A stretch of DNA of 7,679 bases, from the NCBI GenBank assembly GCA_035505995.1, contig DATJQF010000134.1:1-7679 (forward strand), given 5' to 3'. Under the pieces are notes generated by a model. The model saw only the letters and a program-made list of their open reading frames with translations. It searched no databases and was not told the origin of the DNA. Positions 6,920 to 7,679 of the stretch are shown one piece after another. Position numbers and translations under genes: made by a program. Within the stretch, counting starts at the first letter, position 1, and each line of letters opens with the position of its first letter. The DNA is from DATJQF01 sp035505995. GTDB lineage: Bacteria; Bacteroidota; Bacteroidia; Bacteroidales; FEN-979.

Positions 6920-7679
6920 AACTGTTGAATCAACTGAAGGCGGCCTTGCGGTCGCTCAATAAGAATAAGATGCGCTCCTTCCTGACCATGCTGGGGATCA
7001 TCATCGGCGTAGCCTCGGTGATCGCCATGCTGGCCATCGGGCAGGGCTCCAAGGAAAGTATCCAGAAGCAGATCTCCAGCCTCGGCACCAACCTGCTGAC
7101 GATCTTCCCGTCGGCCAGCAATGTCGCGGGGGTCAGATCGGAAGCCGGTAGTTCTGTAAAACTCTCCTATGACGATTACAAGGCCATCTCGGAGATGTGC
7201 CCGGCCGTAATGTATTCCACCCCGCAGGTGCGGACGAGCGGACAGCTCATCGCCGGCAGCCAGAACTGGAGGACCTCTGTTTTCGGGGTCAACAGCGATT
7301 ATTTCTCCATCCGGGAGCTGGGAATCCAGAGCGGCAGCATCTGGGGCCCGAACGATGAAAAAAGTGCGACCAAGGTTTGCGTGGTGGGTCAGACCGTTGC
7401 GAAAAATCTTTTCGGCGAGGGGGCGGATCCGGTGGGAAAAATGGTCCGCATCAACAAGATCCCGTTCAAGATCATCGGGATGATGGCCCAGAAAGGGCAG
7501 AATGCCTGGGGGCAGGACCAGGATGATATTGTGATCGCGCCGTTCTCGACCGTCCAGGAGCGAATGCTTACCATCACCTACATCAACAGCATCATGGTTT
7601 CGGCGAAAAGCGAAGCGCTTATCCCGGAGGCCTCGGATGAGATCACGCAGGTGCTGAAAAGCCGTCACCACCTGGGGCC
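6916..7679 (+). CDS. MacB/FtsX-type ABC transporter permease, N-terminal part (runs off right edge)
   Basis: 254 codons lie in the window with no stop. The start MKLLNQLKAALRSLNKNKMR and the first transmembrane helix (about 21-41, SFLTMLGIIIGVASVIAMLA) with following IGQGSKESIQKQISSLGTNLL are diagnostic of MacB permeases. After it comes the periplasmic MacB core domain (from about 45 to the edge), with typical FGVNSDYFSIRELGIQSGSIW (123-143) and VVGQTVAKNLFGEGADPVGKMVRI (156-179) blocks. Full members without the ATPase domain are about 400-420 residues, so about 150 residues, including the last three transmembrane helices, lie beyond the window. Its start overlaps the ATPase stop (ATGA), so the two are translated together. 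It should form the inner-membrane part of the tripartite pump and pass substrate through the adaptor to the TolC-like channel. Substrates of such pumps include macrolides, peptides and lipids; none can be assigned here. Confidence 0.95.

Overview
The window looks like chromosomal DNA of a member of the Bacteroidota, with moderately high GC by eye. This rests on gene style, not on a marker gene. The LytS/YehU-type histidine kinase and LytTR regulator pair, the signal-peptide TolC family protein, and the split MacA / MacB-ATPase / MacB-permease set are typical of that phylum, as is the sigma-54 with a very acidic region II. Several genes lack a Shine-Dalgarno sequence, and a TAnnTTTG-type -7 element is present. 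I cannot name a genus. || Layout: positions 1-1325 hold the 5' part of rpoN on the minus strand; its C-terminus runs off the left edge. A divergent intergenic stretch of about 130-185 bp carries two inverted repeats and candidate promoters. From about 1453 to the right edge everything is on the plus strand: histidine kinase, LytTR response regulator, TolC-like outer-membrane channel, a 102-bp gap, MacA-like adaptor, MacB-type ATPase, and MacB/FtsX-type permease truncated by the right edge. || How the genes fit together: kinase and regulator overlap by 4 nt (ATGA), regulator and channel overlap by 8 nt, adaptor and ATPase are 1 nt apart, and ATPase and permease overlap by 4 nt (ATGA). The likeliest reading is one locus in which a membrane-bound sensor and its DNA-binding regulator are co-expressed with, and probably control, a tripartite ABC efflux pump spanning the inner membrane, periplasm and outer membrane. 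The substrate and the signal cannot be read from the sequence. rpoN is probably an unrelated divergent neighbour. || What stands out: (a) a period-7 degenerate repeat array in the only real gap of the operon; (b) an 80-residue Gly/Gln-rich insert in the adaptor, part of which is built from in-frame 18-bp (hexapeptide) tandem repeats; (c) two dyads and a TAATTTTG element upstream of the kinase, which bring its start codon into question; (d) strong Shine-Dalgarno sequences only on the two MacB genes. I see no RNA gene, CRISPR array, insertion sequence, pseudogene or convincing rho-independent terminator, and no clearly new system. The gene content itself is ordinary for this phylum.
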